Below, one piece after another: positions 54,097 through 62,313 of a stretch of 64,000 bases of DNA (within the stretch, counting starts at the first letter, position 1; each line of letters starts with the position of its first letter). The stretch covers positions 2,232,001-2,296,000 of the forward strand of contig NZ_CP133774.1 of the NCBI RefSeq assembly GCF_034344865.1, written 5' to 3'. A model generated the notes under the pieces. The model did not search any database. It had not been told where the DNA came from and saw nothing but the letters and a program-made list of their open reading frames with translations. This DNA is from Pseudomonas sp. 10S4 (GTDB lineage: Bacteria > Pseudomonadota > Gammaproteobacteria > Pseudomonadales > Pseudomonadaceae). The position numbers were made by a program, and so were the translations under genes.

Positions 54097-54999
54097 ATGG
54101 AATTGCGTCACCTGCGCTACTTCATCGCCGTCGCCGAAGAACTGCATTTCGGCCGCGCCGCCCAAGTGCTGGGCATCTCTCAGCCGCCCTTGAGCCAGCA
54201 GATTCAGGCACTGGAAGCCGAGGTTGGCGCGCGGCTTTTCGAGCGTACCAATCGTCGGGTCGAACTCAGCGAAGCCGGTCGGTTGTTTCTGGAAGAGGCG
54301 CGGTTGGCGTTGGCCCAGGTCGACAAAGCGGCAGATGTCGCCCGGCGGGCGCAACTCGGTGAGTTGGGTGAACTGAAAATCGGCTTCACCTCGTCGGCAC
54401 CGTTTAACTCGACCATCCCCCAGGCGATCTTCTCGTTTCGCCAACGCTTCCCGGCGGTACACCTGAACCTGCGGGAAATGAGCAGCACCCAAGTGGCCGA
54501 CGCACTGGTGGATGAGTCGATTGAAGTCGGGATCATGCGCCCGCTCGGTTTGCCGGATTCCCTCAGCGTCGTCGAATTGATGCGCGAGCCACTGGTGGCA
54601 GTGCTCAGCTCCAAGCATCCGCTGGTGAACGGCAGCGAAGAAGGCTTGTTCCTGTCGGCCCTGGCCCTCGAACCGTTCGTATTTTTCCCACGCAGTTACG
54701 GCAGTGGTCTGTACGCCCAGTTACTGACCTTGGCCCGAGATGCCGGCTTCAGCCCGCACTTCGCCCAAGAGGCCGGCGAGGCGATGACCATCATCGGCCT
54801 GGTAGCGGCGGGGTTGGGCGTATCGGTGTTGCCGGCGTCGTATCAGCGGATGCGCATTGATGGCGTGGTCTATCGGCCGCTGCTGGACCCGGAAGCGGTG
54901 TCGGCAGTGTGGCTGGTGCAGCGCAAGGATCAGAAATCGCCGATGGCCAAGGCGTTTGTGGAGTTGTTGACGCGCAAAGTTGAACCGTTAAAGGCGTGA
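54097..54999 (+). CDS. LysR-family transcriptional regulator
   Basis: 300 residues. The N-terminal winged helix-turn-helix (MELRHLRYFIAVAEELHFGRAA to about residue 60) is followed by a coiled linker and a periplasmic-binding-like effector domain (about 90-295). The 86-base gap to the MFS gene contains an AT-rich stretch (CAATATATTATTCG) that could be its operator. By position it probably controls the divergent exporter. Confidence 0.92.
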   Translation: MELRHLRYFIAVAEELHFGRAAQVLGISQPPLSQQIQALEAEVGARLFERTNRRVELSEAGRLFLEEARLALAQVDKAADVARRAQLGELGELKIGFTSSAPFNSTIPQAIFSFRQRFPAVHLNLREMSSTQVADALVDESIEVGIMRPLGLPDSLSVVELMREPLVAVLSSKHPLVNGSEEGLFLSALALEPFVFFPRSYGSGLYAQLLTLARDAGFSPHFAQEAGEAMTIIGLVAAGLGVSVLPASYQRMRIDGVVYRPLLDPEAVSAVWLVQRKDQKSPMAKAFVELLTRKVEPLKA

Positions 55000-55012
55000 C
55001 GGCTTCGCCGCC

Positions 55013-55037
55013 ATTCGCGAGCAAGCCCGCTCCCACA
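55013..55037. repeat. Single REP, class A
   Basis: One unpaired arm TTCGCGAGCAAGCCCGCTCC followed by CACA, 13 bases after the LysR stop. Confidence 0.8.
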
Positions 55038-55070
55038 GTGGGTAGCGAAATCCTGGCAGGAGCAAAACCC

Positions 55071-55358
55071 ATGACCAAACAATTCACTCGTTGGGACTCT
55101 GCCGAGTACCTCAAGACCGAAGAGGACATGGCTAATTATCTGGATGCTTGTATGGAGGAGGCTGGCGATGATCCGGCGTTCATCGCCAAGGCACTCGGGA
55201 CTATCGCTCGCGCTCGCGGCATGACTCAGGTGGCACGAGATGCAGGGCTTTCTCGGGAAAGTCTTTACCGGGCATTGTCAGGCGAAGGAAATCCAGAATT
55301 CGGTACCATCCTGAAAGTCGTCAAGGCGTTGGGACTGAAGTTACACGCCAGCACCTAA
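55071..55358 (+). CDS. Addiction-module antidote-like HTH protein (HigA/TIGR02684 type)
   Basis: 95 residues. GGCAGGAG lies 8 bases before ATG 55071. The helix-turn-helix ARGMTQVARDAGLSRESLYRAL is followed by GNPEFGTILKVVKALGLKL, the pattern of antitoxins paired with RelE/HigB-type toxins. No toxin gene is present on either side: upstream is a REP and LysR, downstream a terminator. It may be an orphan antitoxin kept as a regulator. Confidence 0.8.
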   Translation: MTKQFTRWDSAEYLKTEEDMANYLDACMEEAGDDPAFIAKALGTIARARGMTQVARDAGLSRESLYRALSGEGNPEFGTILKVVKALGLKLHAST

Positions 55359-55508
55359 GCTGAGAGAAAGGTTTAATGGCGAAGAAATACGCATTGAGCA
55401 ATCTTGCCAATGTTCCCGAAAGGGGCTTGTAAGACTCTGAAGATCCTGGATAACCAGCTATCGCAGAGCCGGACAGGTACAGGGCGATGACAAGCCAGCC
55501 TGTTTGTT

Positions 55509-55540
55509 AAGGGGCGCCGAAAGGCGCCCTTTGTCTTTTG
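55509..55540 (+). terminator. Terminator with GAAA tetraloop
   Basis: GGGCGCC-GAAA-GGCGCCC followed by TTTGTCTTTT on the plus strand. Confidence 0.8.
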
Positions 55541-55676
55541 GCATTCGCCAAATATGCAGCCCATTGCGGGCAAGCCACTGAACGTAGCCCAACTCGAAGG
55601 CCGGCAGCCTGAGCCAATTTCACCGGTTTGGAAATTGCGCAGTTGAGTAATACTGAACTCGAGGGACGGCCATTGT

Positions 55677-55715
55677 AAAAAAACAGACGACCCAGGCAGA
55701 TCGTCCGTTTTTCGT
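55677..55715 (-). terminator. Terminator of the DUF3077-like gene
   Basis: Minus-strand hairpin CGGACGA...TCGTCTG followed by a T7 run (A7 on the plus strand at 55677-55683). Confidence 0.8.
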
Positions 55716-55717
55716 TT

Positions 55718-55972
55718 CTAGGCAGAAACCTGCCCCCGCAATCGTCGGCCGATGACGTCCATCAGATCGCAGCCATCACGCAACGAAGTCACCAACACCC
55801 GCGCCAGCTCACTGTGAATACCCTCGCTGAACGCGATATTTTCCAGCAGTTGAGTCGCCGTGCGGATGCGGTAAGCCGCCGTTTCATGCAACACGTCCAG
55901 CGGTGCTTGTGTGTCGATCAGCAACGATGGGGTGGTGCAGTCGATACCGGTGATGGGCATATATCTATCCAT
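55718..55972 (-). CDS. Small hypothetical protein, DUF3077-like
   Basis: 84 residues from ATG 55972, chosen because GGAG lies 10 bases upstream; a longer start at 56038 would overlap the previous gene. The sequence APLDVLHETAAYRIRTATQLLENIAF resembles the short DUF3077 proteins common in Pseudomonas, whose function is unknown. It follows the DUF6124-like gene on the same strand. Confidence 0.65.
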   Translation of the reverse strand: MDRYMPITGIDCTTPSLLIDTQAPLDVLHETAAYRIRTATQLLENIAFSEGIHSELARVLVTSLRDGCDLMDVIGRRLRGQVSA

Positions 55973-56009
55973 GACAAAAAAACTCCAGTTTGAAAAAGCA
56001 TGCAGCGAC

Positions 56010-56393
56010 TCAGTGGTGGGAAGGGGTTGGGGTTTCACGCGAACCTTCGGGCAACTCCACTAGGTCCAGCGCCCGATTAACCAATAACTCGGCCAACGTG
56101 GCCAGTTGCTGAATGGCCAACGCCACATTGCGGTGGGAGCCTTCCAGATCGCAGGCCAGATCGGTGCTCATGACATTCAGGGAGGCGAGGGTTTCGCAGG
56201 CGTGACAGAGCAGGGATTCCTTGTCGGCGTCCGGGAGGATGGCGAAGACGTGGCTGATCGGGTCAGGGCGCTTTGGATTGCGCAGGCGTGCGCTGACGAG
56301 GGGTTCGGTGATGTCGGAGAGTTTGGGTGTATCGACGTTGTCGTCGGATGATGGATTTTGCGAGTCCGAGAGGGTAGGGGGTATTTTTTTCAT
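56010..56393 (-). CDS. DUF6124-like family protein
   Basis: 127 residues with AAGGGA before the start. The central block FAILPDADKESLLCHACETLASLNVMSTDLACDLEG and LAIQQLATLAELLVNRALD is that of the DUF6124 proteins of pseudomonads. Function unknown; a paired DUF3077-like gene follows. Confidence 0.75.
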   Translation of the reverse strand: MKKIPPTLSDSQNPSSDDNVDTPKLSDITEPLVSARLRNPKRPDPISHVFAILPDADKESLLCHACETLASLNVMSTDLACDLEGSHRNVALAIQQLATLAELLVNRALDLVELPEGSRETPTPSHH

Positions 56394-56795
56394 ATTGGTA
56401 TTCCCTTCAAGAGTTTAAGAAACCATTAACCCTATGCAGTCCGCCAAGGTGAATTGGCGGCGTGCAAAGGTGAATGGTGCGGTAGATTTATTACCAGAAA
56501 ATTCTATTTAATTAATCAAATAAATGAACATATGTGCAATTAAATGATTCATTTCTTTTCTAAATGATTTTGTAGGAAGTTGCTGTAAGAGATGACTGTG
56601 GGAAGTTTCATTAAGTTTTGTGGTATATGTCGGTAATCAAACATTCTGAATTTCTTGAGCGAAATATTATTTAATGAATGTTTTGCGTGTTTGTGATATT
56701 GATTTTGTATAAGTCCTGACTCTGTAGGATGCTGGGTTTGCAGCGAGAAACCTGCGTAGGGTTTATTTCGAGTGTGCAGCGTGTTGAAAGCGTAA
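56394..56795. other. AT-rich intergenic region at the edge of the low-GC islet
   Basis: 402 bases of markedly AT-rich sequence between divergent genes. It must contain promoters for the DUF6124-like and XRE genes, but I cannot single one out. No open frame of interest and no REP. The base composition change begins here. Confidence 0.55.
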
Positions 56796-57341
56796 GTGAA
56801 TGGTAGCTATTTAATGCATAAGAAAGTAAAGACAGAACGTTTAAAAAACAATATTAAATATCTGATAAAAAGTCGTGGAGAGACGCAGCTGTCCTTGTGC
56901 AATTCCAGTGGTCTGACACGGAGTACGATATATAACATTCTGGAAGGGAGGGTGGTGAATGTTCAGCAATCTACAATTCGTAAGATTTCTGATTTTTTCG
57001 GAGTGTCTTACAAAGAAATAGAGACCGTCGATTTTGAAGAAAAGGAAGTAATTGAGAGCAGTGTTTCCATACTTGGAAATATGAATCCGGCGGCGGTTCC
57101 TGTCATTAAAGAAATTTTATTGATTAAGAGTCTGGAAAAAAGAATCGGCGAATTGGCTACCACTCACCCGCTTACTTACTATTTCGGTTCAGCCTGCAAC
57201 GTAATAGGTGTGCTATTGGAAAATGATATCTGGGGTGTCTATGAGTCAGGGGATTTGCTGATAGTGAAGAAAGGTTTGTCGAGCAGTGCTACGGAGAAGT
57301 TAGTGTATGAAAGGGAAAACAAAGGCGTTGCATATAATTAG
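56796..57341 (+). CDS. XRE-type helix-turn-helix regulator
   Basis: 181 residues from GTG 56796 (175 from ATG 56814, which is equally possible; neither has a strong ribosome site). The Cro/CI-type HTH spans residues about 15-70 (LIKSRGETQLSLCNSSGLTRSTIYNILEGR). The C-terminal part, with TYYFGSACNVIGVLLEND, has no domain I recognise. AT-rich codon use contrasts with the core genome. Its 3' end overlaps the next gene by 35 bases, so it probably regulates it. Confidence 0.8.
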   Translation: MNGSYLMHKKVKTERLKNNIKYLIKSRGETQLSLCNSSGLTRSTIYNILEGRVVNVQQSTIRKISDFFGVSYKEIETVDFEEKEVIESSVSILGNMNPAAVPVIKEILLIKSLEKRIGELATTHPLTYYFGSACNVIGVLLENDIWGVYESGDLLIVKKGLSSSATEKLVYERENKGVAYN

Positions 57342-58276
57342 TGAGGCGTATTTTGATTCTGACGTTTTCTGTATTGTAGGGGATGTGCTGGAGCAACGAT
57401 TCAATGGATGATGCTGCTGAAAATAGTCGGTACAAGCTTCTCGGGTTTGAGAATAACAAAAATCTCGCCGTGATCATGGTTATCTCTACAGGAAAAGTTG
57501 TCCGAGTAAAGCTAGGCGAATTGTTGAAAAGTGATATTTTAGACAATTTAAGTAAAACGGAAATTAAGGATATTTACAGGAAGTTCTATTCTGGCGGGGC
57601 GGCATTAACTGCATACGAAGTCAATGATCGTCATGAGCGATCTTGGTTGACTTATGTTGTGCTCAATCTTTTTCTTTTCGCGCTTTATATTTTTACAAAC
57701 GTAGCGGCCACAAAACTTGTTTATTTAGAGCGATTTGATGTTGTCGTCACGCCCGGAGTTTTTCTATATCCACTAACGTTTTTAATAGTCGATCTACTCA
57801 ATGAGTCATATGGGTTTAAACTCGCGAGGAAGGCTATATTGTTTGCTTTTTGCAAGCAATGCACTCATTATCATCTTGCTGAGTTTTACTAGCTATTTGC
57901 CCGGTTTGGCTGGTTGGAAACTTGATGCGCCGTTTAGTGAAGTCATGACTCATGTGTCTTCAGTTTTGATCGCATCCTCCATTTCATTTCTTTTTCTGAG
58001 TATTTGAATTCTTGTTTACTGTGCAAGATAAAAGAACTCACGAATTCCAGGTTTCTGTTTCTTAGAGTATTTTTAAGCACGTTTTTTGCTGTGATAATCG
58101 ATAGTTTTATTTTTTGTTCTATTGCCTTTTATGGGGAGATGCAGAGTGTTGAAATACTAAGCATAATTTATATTCAGATAACTATAAAGATGTGCTTCGC
58201 TGTTTTTAATATTTTGCCAGCCTATGGGGCAAGGTACTTGTTTAAAAAGTATATAGCTGTGGCTCCGGTGGCGTAA
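57307..58276 (+). CDS. YhhQ-type queuosine precursor transporter with N-terminal extension (frameshifted)
   Basis: About 323 residues after correction. ATG 57307 has GGAG 10 bases upstream. Breaks: near 57405 (one extra G; RFN then DDAAENSRYKLL), near 57846 in a T-run (one extra T; LFAF then ASNALIIIL), and near 57998 (four bases missing, perhaps a collapsed GAGT repeat; FLFLS then EYLNS). The roughly 110-residue soluble N-terminal part precedes six membrane segments of the VUT/YhhQ family (NLFLFALYIFTNVAATK, PLTFLIVDLLNESYG, YGARYLFKK). YhhQ imports preQ0/preQ1. The sum of the three corrections gives a whole number of codons. Confidence 0.75.
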
Positions 58277-58280
58277 AAGA

Positions 58281-58303
58281 AAGGGGAGCCAATAGCTCCC
58301 CTT
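58281..58303. terminator. Hairpin between the convergent transporter and queC genes
   Basis: AGGGGAGC-CAATA-GCTCCCCT; a perfect 8-bp stem with no long T-run, probably a shared terminator. Confidence 0.6.
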
Positions 58304-58312
58304 GCAGTGTGT

Positions 58313-59014
58313 TCATCTGCTTAAATTTAGCTTTTCTTTTAGATGGTTCATGGTTTCTGCTTTGTTCCTCATGAATTCAGTTAAACCTTTTGCCCGAAGA
58401 CTGCACGCATCGCAACGGGTGCACCCACTACCCTTTATGCCGTTGTAACAAGACAGCGTATCGTAGCGAATCAAGTCTAACTGGTTGTGGTAATCGGCCA
58501 GGGCCCAGGTTTCCGCCTTGTTCAACCACATGAGTGGGGTTTCAATACGTAGTTTATAATCCATTCCCAATTCGATAGAGTTATTCAAAGCAGTGACAAA
58601 ATCGTCGCGGCAATCAGGGTAGCCCGAGCACTCTGTTTCACAAATACCTGTGATTAAAGCCTCGGCACCAACTTGATACGCATAAATAGAAGCCAGCGTT
58701 AAAAACAGAATATTCCGGCCGGGCACGAACGTGTTTGGCACGCTATCCCTTGAACTGGCAGCGGTTGGCACCGGGATATTGTCACGAGTCAGACTGCTGA
58801 TTGCTAACTCATTTAGTAATGACGTGTCGAGAACCTTATGTACTTTTATGCCAAGCCTTGCTGAGAGTTGTTGCGCCACTTCAATTTCCGCGCGGTGCCG
58901 CTGCCCATAATCAAACGTGATGCAATGTACTTCATCGTAGTTTGGCAAAGCATGGATTAAGCAGGTTGTTGAGTCTTGGCCGCCACTAAAAACGATAACT
59001 GCTTTTTTATTCAT
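58313..59014 (-). CDS. queC: 7-cyano-7-deazaguanine synthase QueC
   Basis: 233 residues from ATG 59014 ([15 protein letters not shown]); ATG 59026 is an alternative but its ribosome site would be too close. It makes preQ0 from carboxydeazaguanine with ATP and ammonia. The PP-loop is [11 protein letters not shown] and the zinc site is [20 protein letters not shown] with four cysteines. The sequence is much closer to the E. coli type ([33 protein letters not shown]) than I would expect of the chromosomal Pseudomonas gene, and codon use is AT-rich, so acquisition by transfer is likely. Confidence 0.95.
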   Translation of the reverse strand: MNKKAVIVFSGGQDSTTCLIHALPNYDEVHCITFDYGQRHRAEIEVAQQLSARLGIKVHKVLDTSLLNELAISSLTRDNIPVPTAASSRDSVPNTFVPGRNILFLTLASIYAYQVGAEALITGICETECSGYPDCRDDFVTALNNSIELGMDYKLRIETPLMWLNKAETWALADYHNQLDLIRYDTLSCYNGIKGSGCTRCDACSLRAKGLTEFMRNKAETMNHLKEKLNLSR

Positions 59015-59034
59015 GCTTTTGCTCATCCTTGGAG

Positions 59035-59058
59035 TGTCCCGACAGGTAGCTAGGGACA
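59035..59058 (-). promoter_or_regulatory. Hairpin before queC with preQ1-I-like loop (weak candidate)
   Basis: On the minus strand TGTCCC-TAGCTACCTGTC-GGGACA stands 8 bases before AAGGATG. CTAGCTAC, formed by the last stem base and the first loop bases, is identical to the core of the preQ1-I aptamer loop, but the A-rich tail expected for the pseudoknot is missing. The gene it precedes is a typical preQ1 target. Confidence 0.3.
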
Positions 59059-59233
59059 TTGACCCTACCGGGAAAGCCAAAGGTCTCGCTGTGGGACGTT
59101 TCCGAAATTACATGCACCGCTTTCCTATGTTTCATTTCTTTGCCAGAAGGAGGCATGGCAAGTCCAGCTTCGGCCGGCTGCTCCCGATCATTCGCTGTGC
59201 TTCTTTCGTTGATTGACGCACCCGTTTGAAAAG

Positions 59234-59283
59234 AGGAAAGGTCTGGCTGTATTAAAAGACCTTTCCTACATTAATCTTTTTTT
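59234..59283 (+). terminator. Terminator with no obvious gene before it
   Basis: AGGAAAGGTCT...AGACCTTTCCT, an 11-bp perfect stem, followed after a few bases by a T7 run. It lies between queC and vgrG. The 320 bases from 59027 to 59372 contain no coding frame I can support. Confidence 0.7.
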
Positions 59284-59372
59284 GCCGTTGCTACCGTGCG
59301 CGCCAATTTCGCGTGCACAGACCTCGAACGGTCTGGACATCACGCTTTTCTCCTCTGCTTAAGGATGAGCGT

Positions 59373-61445
59373 ATGTTCGGCTCGGCCAATACAGCGCATT
59401 TCGCGTTGCACATCTCCGCTGTTCGTAACGATTTCAAGGTGCTGGCTTTTGAAGGGTCTGAGGCCATCAGCACCCTCTACGCCATCCATGTTGATCTGGT
59501 CAGCGAGCACCCAGATTTCGATCTGGAGAGCCTGCTCAGCCAACCGGCGTTTCTGCAATTCGGCCTGAACGGCGAAGGACTTCACGGCCGTATCGAACAC
59601 GTCTGGGTGGGTGAAGCCGGTAAGCGCCTGACCCGTTATCACCTGACCCTGGTGCCGGCGCTGCACTATTTGCAGTTAAGTCACGACCAACGGATTTTCC
59701 AGCACCTGACGGTGCCGCAGATCATCACGCAAGTGCTCAAAGGGCACGGCATTCAGGGTGACGAATTCGCTTTCCATGTCAGCACCAGCCCTGTGCGCGA
59801 ATACTGTACGCAGTACGGTGAAAGCGACTTCGAGTTCATCCAGCGCCTGTGCGCCGAGGACGGCATCGCCTGGCACCACCAGCACTCGCAGGACGGTCAC
59901 CGGTTGGTGTTCACCGGCGATCAAACGTTCTTCCCCAAGCTGGGCGAAACCCCTTATCAGCAAGGCTCCGGCATGGTCGCGGAGCACCCGGTCGTCAGCC
60001 AGTTCGCCATGGGTTTCAGCACCCGCACCAGCACGATCACGCGCCGGGACTATGACTTCCAGCGCCCGAGCCTGCTGCTGGAAAGCCGCTTCACCGCCGA
60101 GTTCAGTCCTGAGCTTGAAGACTATCGCTACCCCGTACTGATCGAGAACGAAAAGCACGGCAAACAACTCGCTCAACAGGCCTTGGAGCGGCACCGTGCC
60201 GATTACCAGTTGGCCGAGGGCCAGAGCGATCAGCCGACTCTGCGTAGTGGTCACTTCTTCGACCTGATCGAGCACCCGCGTAAAACCTGCAACGATTTGT
60301 GGTTGTTGCTCAGCGTGACGCACCACGGGAAACAACCGCAGTCACTGGAAGAGGCCATCACCAGCGACGTCAAACCGCAAGACGGCTTCACTCAAGGTTA
60401 TCGCAACCACTTCAGCGCCATTCCATGGGACGTGCATTACCGCCCACCGTTGCGCCCGCGAAAAACACAACTGGTCAGCCAGACCGCCCGCGTTACCGGG
60501 CCTGCCGGTGAAGAGATTTATTGCGATGAATTTGGTCGTGTGAAGGTCGAACTGCCGTGGGACAGAGCCGAACTCAACAGTGAGAAAAGCAGTTGCTGGC
60601 TCCGGGTTTCCTCCAGTTGGGCGGGGGAAGGTTTTGGCGCGGTGACCATCCCGCGCGTCGGCATGGAAGTGTTGGTGATCTACCTCGAAGGCGATCCCGA
60701 TCAACCCTTGATCACCGGTTGTGTCGCCAACAAAGTCACGTCCGTCCCGCACTCCTTACCAGAGAACAAAACCAAAACTGTCCTGCGTAGCCACAGTTCT
60801 CCGCACACCGGTGGCTACAACGAACTGTCGCTGGAAGATCGCGCCGGGCAGGAAAAAATCTACCTGCGCGCCCAGCGCGACATCGAACAACTGATCCTCA
60901 ACGACAGCGACACTAAAATCGGTAACGACCGCCGCGAACAGATCACTCGGGACAGCCACAGCCTGATCAGCCATGACCGTTTTGAACAGGTCGATAACCA
61001 CAGCGCCAGCCTGATCAAGGGCGACGAGTTGCACACCACCCAAGGTCTTCGCAACACGGTAATCGGCGGGGATGAGCTGATCACCATCAGCGGCAATAGC
61101 AGCACGGCGGCGGCTGGCACGCTGGTGATTCAGGCTGGCGCGCACGCCCGCGTTACCGCGAGCCAGGTGGTAATCGATGCGGGTTCGAGCCTGACGCTCA
61201 CTGCTGGCGGCCATCACATCGTCATCAACGCCGGCGGGATTTTCAGCAGCGTGGCCATTGTCGAGGGCGGTTCTCCGGTGGCGGGGATGGCGGCGCAGGT
61301 GGCGTTGTCGGCTGAACAGATCACGTCAGTTGCTCTTGAAGCGCCCTTGCTACTTCAGACGCAACGTTTGGCCTTGATGGCCAAACAACCGATTTGCGCG
61401 GTATGCGAAGCCGCGAAACAGCAGAGTGAACACGCCAATGGTTAA
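59373..61445 (+). CDS. vgrG: Type VI secretion spike protein VgrG
   Basis: 690 residues from ATG 59373, which has AAGGA seven bases upstream. The N-terminal gp27-like part (to about residue 370) includes TPVREYCTQYGESDFEFIQRLC (shown here by its core YGESDFEFIQRL), then the gp5-like OB domain with GEEIYCDEFGRVKVELPWDR, and a DUF2345 needle region rich in beta repeats (VVIDAGSSLTLTAGGHHIV). A short C-terminal tail has CAVCEAAKQQ. No fused effector domain is seen. The next two genes are its cargo loader and cargo. Confidence 0.95.
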   Translation: MFGSANTAHFALHISAVRNDFKVLAFEGSEAISTLYAIHVDLVSEHPDFDLESLLSQPAFLQFGLNGEGLHGRIEHVWVGEAGKRLTRYHLTLVPALHYLQLSHDQRIFQHLTVPQIITQVLKGHGIQGDEFAFHVSTSPVREYCTQYGESDFEFIQRLCAEDGIAWHHQHSQDGHRLVFTGDQTFFPKLGETPYQQGSGMVAEHPVVSQFAMGFSTRTSTITRRDYDFQRPSLLLESRFTAEFSPELEDYRYPVLIENEKHGKQLAQQALERHRADYQLAEGQSDQPTLRSGHFFDLIEHPRKTCNDLWLLLSVTHHGKQPQSLEEAITSDVKPQDGFTQGYRNHFSAIPWDVHYRPPLRPRKTQLVSQTARVTGPAGEEIYCDEFGRVKVELPWDRAELNSEKSSCWLRVSSSWAGEGFGAVTIPRVGMEVLVIYLEGDPDQPLITGCVANKVTSVPHSLPENKTKTVLRSHSSPHTGGYNELSLEDRAGQEKIYLRAQRDIEQLILNDSDTKIGNDRREQITRDSHSLISHDRFEQVDNHSASLIKGDELHTTQGLRNTVIGGDELITISGNSSTAAAGTLVIQAGAHARVTASQVVIDAGSSLTLTAGGHHIVINAGGIFSSVAIVEGGSPVAGMAAQVALSAEQITSVALEAPLLLQTQRLALMAKQPICAVCEAAKQQSEHANG

Positions 61446-62313
61446 TTTGCCGCCACTGCCGGACGATTTGCCTTGGGCGATGTCGGCTTATTTGCTGCTT
61501 GATGGTGTAAGCGCGTCGAACCTGGCGCAACGTCTGCACCGCTGGGATAACCCGACGTATTGCCTGTACCAAGGCACTCGCTGGCATGAGTTGTCAGACA
61601 TATCGCCCTGCTTGATCCCGCTCAACGGTGAGCACGATCCACTGTTGGCGTACTTCCAGGAAAACGCCGCACTTGAATGGGGCTATTTGCTGTTCAGTCC
61701 AGCGGACGCGACAACGCTTTGTTCGCATTGGCGTCGCCTGCTGACCGTCGAACACCCCAGCGGCATTGAGGTCATGCCGCGCATTGCCGATCCAGCGGTC
61801 ATTCACCCCTTGCTTGTCCTTGCACGGCAAGCGCAAAGCGCCCGCTGGTTTGGCCCCGTCGAACGGGTGTGTTTGCCCGATAGCCTCCAGGCGATCTGGC
61901 ACCAACACGCACGCCCTGAGCGTGCGGCGCCAGACACCCTCGATAGCTATCGACTGACGGACGAGGAACTCACGGCGCTGGAAGAGGTGGCGTTTCGGCG
62001 TTTAGTCTTTGACTTGAGTGAGCACCTGCACGCGTACTTCCCCGAGTTCATGGCGTCGTATCCAGCGCAAAAGCGCCTGCTTCATATCCAGCAAGTGGCC
62101 CGAGAGGCTTATCAACGGGGCTTCACGTCGGAGCAGGAAATCACCCTCTACGCCAATGTTTTCGCCTATTTGGCCGGGCAGCCGGTGAGCGACCATGCGG
62201 ATATTGTCGAGCTGCTCACGGTACCCACAGCGCAATCCCCTTTGATGCGTGTGCAACGTGCTGCCGAGTTGGCTCGCAGTCATACCGCTGACCCGCAAGG
62301 AGGCCGACTGTGA
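61438..62313 (+). CDS. DUF4123 T6SS effector adaptor (Tap/TEC)
   Basis: 291 residues from ATG 61438, overlapping the vgrG stop by 8 bases; GTG 61426 is an in-frame alternative. DUF4123 features are the N-terminal YLLLDGVSA, the ENAALEWGYLLFSP block and the C-terminal helical part. DUF4123 proteins bind a specific effector and load it onto VgrG. The stop overlaps the effector start (GTGA). Confidence 0.9.
   Translation: MVNLPPLPDDLPWAMSAYLLLDGVSASNLAQRLHRWDNPTYCLYQGTRWHELSDISPCLIPLNGEHDPLLAYFQENAALEWGYLLFSPADATTLCSHWRRLLTVEHPSGIEVMPRIADPAVIHPLLVLARQAQSARWFGPVERVCLPDSLQAIWHQHARPERAAPDTLDSYRLTDEELTALEEVAFRRLVFDLSEHLHAYFPEFMASYPAQKRLLHIQQVAREAYQRGFTSEQEITLYANVFAYLAGQPVSDHADIVELLTVPTAQSPLMRVQRAAELARSHTADPQGGRL

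Larger units (their letters stand above)
55359..55717. other. Intergenic region with two terminators, no gene seen
   Basis: 359 bases. After the antidote gene there is an 18-codon open frame at 55376 that I do not support. The hairpin at 55509 ends the plus-strand transcript, and one at 55677 ends the minus-strand one. About 100 bases of unassigned sequence lie between. Confidence 0.6.

Noticed and set aside
55376..55432. 18-codon frame after the antidote gene as a toxin
   Set aside because: Too short, no ribosome site distinct from the preceding gene and no toxin motif.
59013..59216. 67-codon plus-strand frame upstream of vgrG
   Set aside because: It overlaps the queC start region, has no ribosome site and no recognisable sequence.
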